Assembly (NCBI RefSeq): GCF_000966975.1
Contig: NZ_JZWV01000499.1
Coordinates: forward strand, 1-8,025
DNA length: 8,025 nt
Source of the DNA: Streptomyces katrae
Lineage (GTDB): Bacteria; Actinomycetota; Actinomycetes; Streptomycetales; Streptomycetaceae
Reading direction: 5' to 3'
Shown: positions 5,727-8,025 of the stretch, one piece after another
How positions within the stretch are numbered: the first letter of the stretch is position 1
How the letters are laid out: each line of letters opens with the position of its first letter
Program-made: the position numbers and the translations under genes
Notes under the pieces: generated by a model
What the model was told of the DNA's origin: nothing
Databases searched by the model: none
Seen by the model: only the letters and a program-made list of their open reading frames with translations

Positions 5727-5911
5727 AACCCGCTCTGAATATGCCCTCGACACGCAACAGAAGTGTCGGAACCGGTGATTTCAGCAACTGGGTGTAGCGC
5801 TGCCTGTACGAAGCGTTATTCTCCTCAAACGCATGCCGCCGCCCGCCTGTCGCCACGACGGGTGAACGGTCCCGCACTGCACGTGATGGAAGCTCTGCCT
5901 CTGGGAGTCCC

Positions 5912-6739
5912 GTGTACCCACCTGTCGGGGTTGACGCCTCGGGCCTGGCTACGCTGCGCGCAACGGTCCTCGACCACCTGCGCGGCTTCGTCCCCACCGC
6001 GTACGCCGTCCCCGCCCTCGCCGCCGCGGTCCCCGCCGGACTCGGCCCGGCCGGTCCCTGCTACGCCCTGACCGACGGCGGAGCGACGGTGGGCAGACGC
6101 GGTCGCAGCGCGGGGTCCGCCGCCGGCGGCGGCACGAGCGCGCCCACCGCCCGCCGCCCCACGGCGGACAGCGACCAGGCGGCGGACAGCGACCAGGCCC
6201 GCATGATGGACCTGGTCGAACGCGCCCAGGCCGGCGAGGCCGAGGCCTTCGGCCGCCTCTACGACCAGTACAGCGACACGGTGTACCGCTACATCTACTA
6301 CCGCGTCGGCGGCAAGGCGACCGCGGAGGATCTCACCAGCGAGACCTTCCTGCGCGCGCTGCGCCGCATCTCCACCTTCACCTGGCAGGGGCGCGACTTC
6401 GGCGCCTGGCTGGTGACCATCGCGCGGAACCTGGTGGCGGACCACTTCAAGTCCAGCCGCTTCCGCCTGGAGGTCACCACCGGCGAGATGCTCGACGCCA
6501 ACGAGGTGGAGCGCAGCCCCGAGGACTCCGTCCTGGAGTCCCTCTCCAACGCGGCCCTGCTCGAAGCCGTGCGCAAGCTCAACCCGCAGCAGCAGGAGTG
6601 CGTGACCCTGCGCTTCCTCCAGGGCCTCTCGGTCGCCGAGACCGCACGGGTCATGGGGAAGAACGAGGGCGCGATCAAAACGCTCCAGTACCGCGCGGTG
6701 CGCACCCTGGCCCGCCTGCTCCCCGAAGACGCCCGCTGA
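5912..6739 (+). CDS. bldN: Developmental ECF sigma factor, pro-sigma-BldN
   Basis: 275 aa from GTG 5912, with GGGAG 4 nt upstream. BldN directs RNA polymerase to genes for aerial growth (bldM, chaplins, rodlins). It is made with an N-terminal pro-sequence that is removed proteolytically, about 86 residues in S. coelicolor. Residues 1-35 (starting MYPPVGVDASGLATLRATVL) are the typical pro-region start; 36-96 are a flexible Ala/Gly-rich stretch including a duplicated ADSDQA hexapeptide (85-96). Sigma region 2 runs from about 98 (MMDLVERAQAGEAEAFGRLY) through DLTSETFLRALRRISTFTW and WLVTIARNLVADHFK to about 181. Region 4 covers about 205-270, with LNPQQQECVTLRFLQGLSVAE and a helix-turn-helix at VAETARVMGKNEGAIKTLQY (241-260). 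An internal ATG at 6203 would remove the pro-region, but homology supports the long form. No TTA codon is seen, so no direct bldA dependence is expected. Confidence 0.96.
   Translation: MYPPVGVDASGLATLRATVLDHLRGFVPTAYAVPALAAAVPAGLGPAGPCYALTDGGATVGRRGRSAGSAAGGGTSAPTARRPTADSDQAADSDQARMMDLVERAQAGEAEAFGRLYDQYSDTVYRYIYYRVGGKATAEDLTSETFLRALRRISTFTWQGRDFGAWLVTIARNLVADHFKSSRFRLEVTTGEMLDANEVERSPEDSVLESLSNAALLEAVRKLNPQQQECVTLRFLQGLSVAETARVMGKNEGAIKTLQYRAVRTLARLLPEDAR
6163..6198 (+). repeat. Exact 18-bp tandem duplication in bldN
   Basis: GGCGGACAGCGACCAGGC occurs twice back to back (6163-6180 and 6181-6198) with no mismatch. In frame it encodes ADSDQA twice (residues 85-96), directly before the sigma region 2 domain. 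It is likely a recent slippage event that lengthens the acidic linker near the expected pro-sequence cleavage region. Confidence 0.95.
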
Positions 6740-6765
6740 CGCGGGCGAACACGCCCGCGAAAAAA
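6731..6765 (+). terminator. Overlapping hairpins at the end of bldN
   Basis: CGCGGGCG (6740-6747) pairs perfectly with CGCCCGCG (6752-6759) around a 4-nt loop, starting right after the TGA and followed by six A. The middle arm can instead pair with GCCCGC (6731-6736) in the last bldN codons, with loop TGAC. It may terminate bldN transcripts or protect the 3' end; on the plus strand there is no T-tract, so it is not a classic intrinsic terminator. Confidence 0.5.
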
Positions 6766-6824
6766 CACGACAACCTCACACCCGGTGACCCCTCGATGAC
6801 GCTGTGGTCCGATCATCCTTCGTC

Positions 6825-6853
6825 CGTAACCCAAGTGCCGCGCCGCTCGTTGT
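6825..6853 (+). promoter_or_regulatory. Sigma-BldN-type promoter of rsbN
   Basis: CGTAAC (6825-6830) and CGTTGT (6848-6853) are 17 nt apart. This is one base off the sigma-BldN consensus as I recall it (CGTAAC, 16-17 nt, CGTTGA). Transcription would begin near 6860, leaving a leader of about 124 nt before the rsbN GTG. rsbN is a known sigma-BldN target in S. venezuelae, so this would be the feedback promoter. Confidence 0.8.
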
Positions 6854-6922
6854 GCGGAATGCAGGCTCCCTGTGGACACGCCCTGCCCGAAGCCGCTCAC
6901 TCGAAAGTGTGGATGTGCTCAA

Positions 6923-6937
6923 GGAAGGCAACCTTCC
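6923..6937 (+). repeat. Small hairpin in the rsbN leader
   Basis: GGAAGG (6923-6928) and CCTTCC (6932-6937) form a perfect 6-bp stem with a CAA loop, 46 nt before the rsbN start and downstream of the predicted transcription start. The purpose is unknown; it could affect leader folding or mRNA stability. Confidence 0.45.
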
Positions 6938-6983
6938 GGACACCTGGGGGAGTCGATCGTCATGACGAGAGGAGGTGCCGCCA

Positions 6984-8025
6984 GTGATCGCGAACGTGAC
7001 CCCGCACCGGCGGGCGAACGCCTTCGCCCAGGCCCTGGAGGATCGGACCCCTTCCGACCTTTCGGAACCGGAACCGGCGGCCGAGCAGTCCGAGGCACCT
7101 GCCGAATCTGCCGACCACGACCGGTTGTTGGCCCTGGCGAGCGTGCTCGGCGAAAGAATGCCGCGCCCGGTGCTGGACCCCGAGGTCAAAGTGGTGCAAC
7201 GAGCACAGCTCGTCGCCGCCATGGAGGCCATGGTGATGGAGGAGAGGGCCGGGGGCGGTGCCGCCGCGGACCCTCAGGTGCCCGAGCAGCGGACCGGCCG
7301 CGGCGCCCACCGGGCGACCTCGCTCCGGAAATTGCGGCCCCGCTCCCGCTGGTCCAAGGGCATCGCAGCGGGCGGCCTCACCGTGGGTGTGGCCGCAGGG
7401 GCCTTCAGCGGAGTGGCCGCTGCCAGCACCGACGCCCTGCCCGGTGACTCCCTCTACCCGGTCAAGCTGGGCATGGAGGACCTCAAGCTGGGCCTGGCCG
7501 ACAAGGACGCGGACCGGGGCGAGCTCTACCTCGACCAGGCCTCCAGCCGCCTGTCGGAGGCGCGCAGGCTGATGGAGCGCGGCCGCTCCGGCCCCCTGGA
7601 CCACGAAGTCCTGGGCGAGATCCGGCGTGCCCTCGCGGGCATGCAGCACGACGCGGCGGAGGGCCACCGGCTCCTCCAGGCGGCCTACGAACGGGACGGC
7701 TCGCTCGGCCCGATCCAGACGCTGTCCTCGTTCTCCCGCGCCCACCGCGACGCCTGGGGCCGGCTCCGCTCCAACCTGCCCCCGCAGCTCCACGACGTCG
7801 GCGACCAGGTGACCTCGGTCTTCCAGGCCATAGACGAAGACGTGGAGCCGCTCCAGGGCCTGCTGCCGAAGCCCCCGGAGCAGGGCCGCGGCGGACCGGG
7901 CTCCGGCCCGTCCACGGCGGACACCCCCGCGGCGCCGGGCAAGCAGCAGCAGCCCGCCCCCGCCTCGGGCGCTCCCTCACAGCCGGCCGCCCCCGCCGCG
8001 CCCAGCTCCCCCGGCAGCCAGACCC
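6984..8025 (+). CDS. rsbN: Membrane anti-sigma factor RsbN (sigma-BldN inhibitor), cut by the window edge
   Basis: 347 codons are present and no stop is reached before the right edge. The GTG at 6984 has a strong GGAGG 8 nt upstream (6971-6975). The N-terminal cytoplasmic part (about 1-122, starting MIANVTPHRRANAFAQALED, with helical segments to about 88) should bind and hold sigma-BldN. It has no Cys/His zinc motif, as known for RsbN, which forms its own structural class of anti-sigma factors. A basic stretch (LRKLRPRSRWSK, 114-125) precedes a single membrane helix (about 127-148), giving a cytoplasmic N terminus. The outer part (about 149-290), beginning STDALPGDSLYPVKLGMEDL, is helical and of the DUF5667 type; the last 50 visible residues are Pro/Ala/Gln-rich. 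Its position after bldN and its own BldN-type promoter support the assignment. Confidence 0.93.
   Translation, partial: MIANVTPHRRANAFAQALEDRTPSDLSEPEPAAEQSEAPAESADHDRLLALASVLGERMPRPVLDPEVKVVQRAQLVAAMEAMVMEERAGGGAAADPQVPEQRTGRGAHRATSLRKLRPRSRWSKGIAAGGLTVGVAAGAFSGVAAASTDALPGDSLYPVKLGMEDLKLGLADKDADRGELYLDQASSRLSEARRLMERGRSGPLDHEVLGEIRRALAGMQHDAAEGHRLLQAAYERDGSLGPIQTLSSFSRAHRDAWGRLRSNLPPQLHDVGDQVTSVFQAIDEDVEPLQGLLPKPPEQGRGGPGSGPSTADTPAAPGKQQQPAPASGAPSQPAAPAAPSSPGSQT

Larger units (their letters stand above)
5572..5911. other. 340-nt gene-free region: terminator, then bldN control region
   Basis: No credible gene is visible. The first 40 nt hold a terminator-like hairpin. About 5640-5820 is clearly richer in A and T than the flanking genes and carries the BldD-type palindrome at 5704-5717. 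The remainder is the bldN leader, ending in GGGAG (5903-5907) before the GTG at 5912. Upstream regulation by several developmental factors is known for bldN in Streptomyces, which fits the length. Confidence 0.7.

Noticed and set aside
5793..5819. TGTAGC-N15-CGTTAT as a self-activating BldN promoter before bldN
   Set aside because: Two mismatches in each hexamer and a short spacer make it much weaker than the rsbN promoter; chance match cannot be excluded.
6960..7793. 277-codon minus-strand open frame opposite rsbN
   Set aside because: It lies on the opposite strand of a coding frame with a strong ribosome site, a membrane helix and family similarity; it has no motif of its own.
1..8025. CRISPR arrays, insertion sequences, integrase sites or a phage/defence island
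   Set aside because: No regularly spaced direct repeats, transposase or integrase frames, or terminal inverted repeats are visible; gene content is core chromosomal.

Overview
This window looks like a piece of the core chromosome of a Streptomyces or a very close relative. It is very GC-rich, the coding frames favour G or C at the third codon position, and several proteins match well-known streptomycete ones. These include Rex with its operator, a pro-sigma factor beginning MYPPVGVDASGLATLR (BldN) and its membrane anti-sigma factor RsbN. The species cannot be named from the sequence alone.

Left part (1-3918, all on the minus strand): this is the rex-hemA-hemC-cobA/hemD cluster, transcribed right to left. 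Rex is an NAD(H)-sensing repressor. HemA and HemC make the first committed and the tetrapyrrole-forming steps of haem, sirohaem and B12 synthesis. The last gene begins with a uroporphyrinogen-III methyltransferase domain and runs off the left edge. Spacing is tight: rex and hemA are 21 nt apart, hemA and hemC overlap in an ATGA, and hemC and the next gene overlap at TTGA. A near-perfect Rex operator (3996-4011) lies in the rex promoter region, so the cluster is probably autoregulated by the cell's NADH/NAD+ ratio. Two more inverted repeats sit just upstream of it.

Middle (4192-5571): a small glutaredoxin-like protein with a CxxC motif (minus strand) is divergent from a HAD-superfamily phosphatase of the SerB type with a C-terminal membrane anchor (plus strand). 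Their 102-nt shared promoter region holds an 8-bp-arm palindrome. Each start codon has a -10-like hexamer exactly 6 nt upstream, which suggests leaderless transcripts. The order SerB-like phosphatase / glutaredoxin-like / hemA / hemC / hemD also occurs in mycobacteria as I recall it, so this is an old actinobacterial neighbourhood.

Right part (5572-8025, plus strand): a terminator-like hairpin is followed by a developmental promoter region with a BldD-type palindrome. Next come bldN, an ECF sigma factor made as a pro-protein that controls aerial-hypha formation, and then rsbN, its transmembrane anti-sigma factor, cut by the right edge. rsbN has its own promoter with the sigma-BldN type of -35/-10, so BldN should drive production of its own inhibitor.

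I do not see a wholly new system here. The most unusual sequence-level points are an array of short GC palindromes inside the hemA coding sequence, an exact 18-bp tandem duplication at the boundary between the BldN pro-region and sigma domain, and the stacked inverted repeats upstream of rex.
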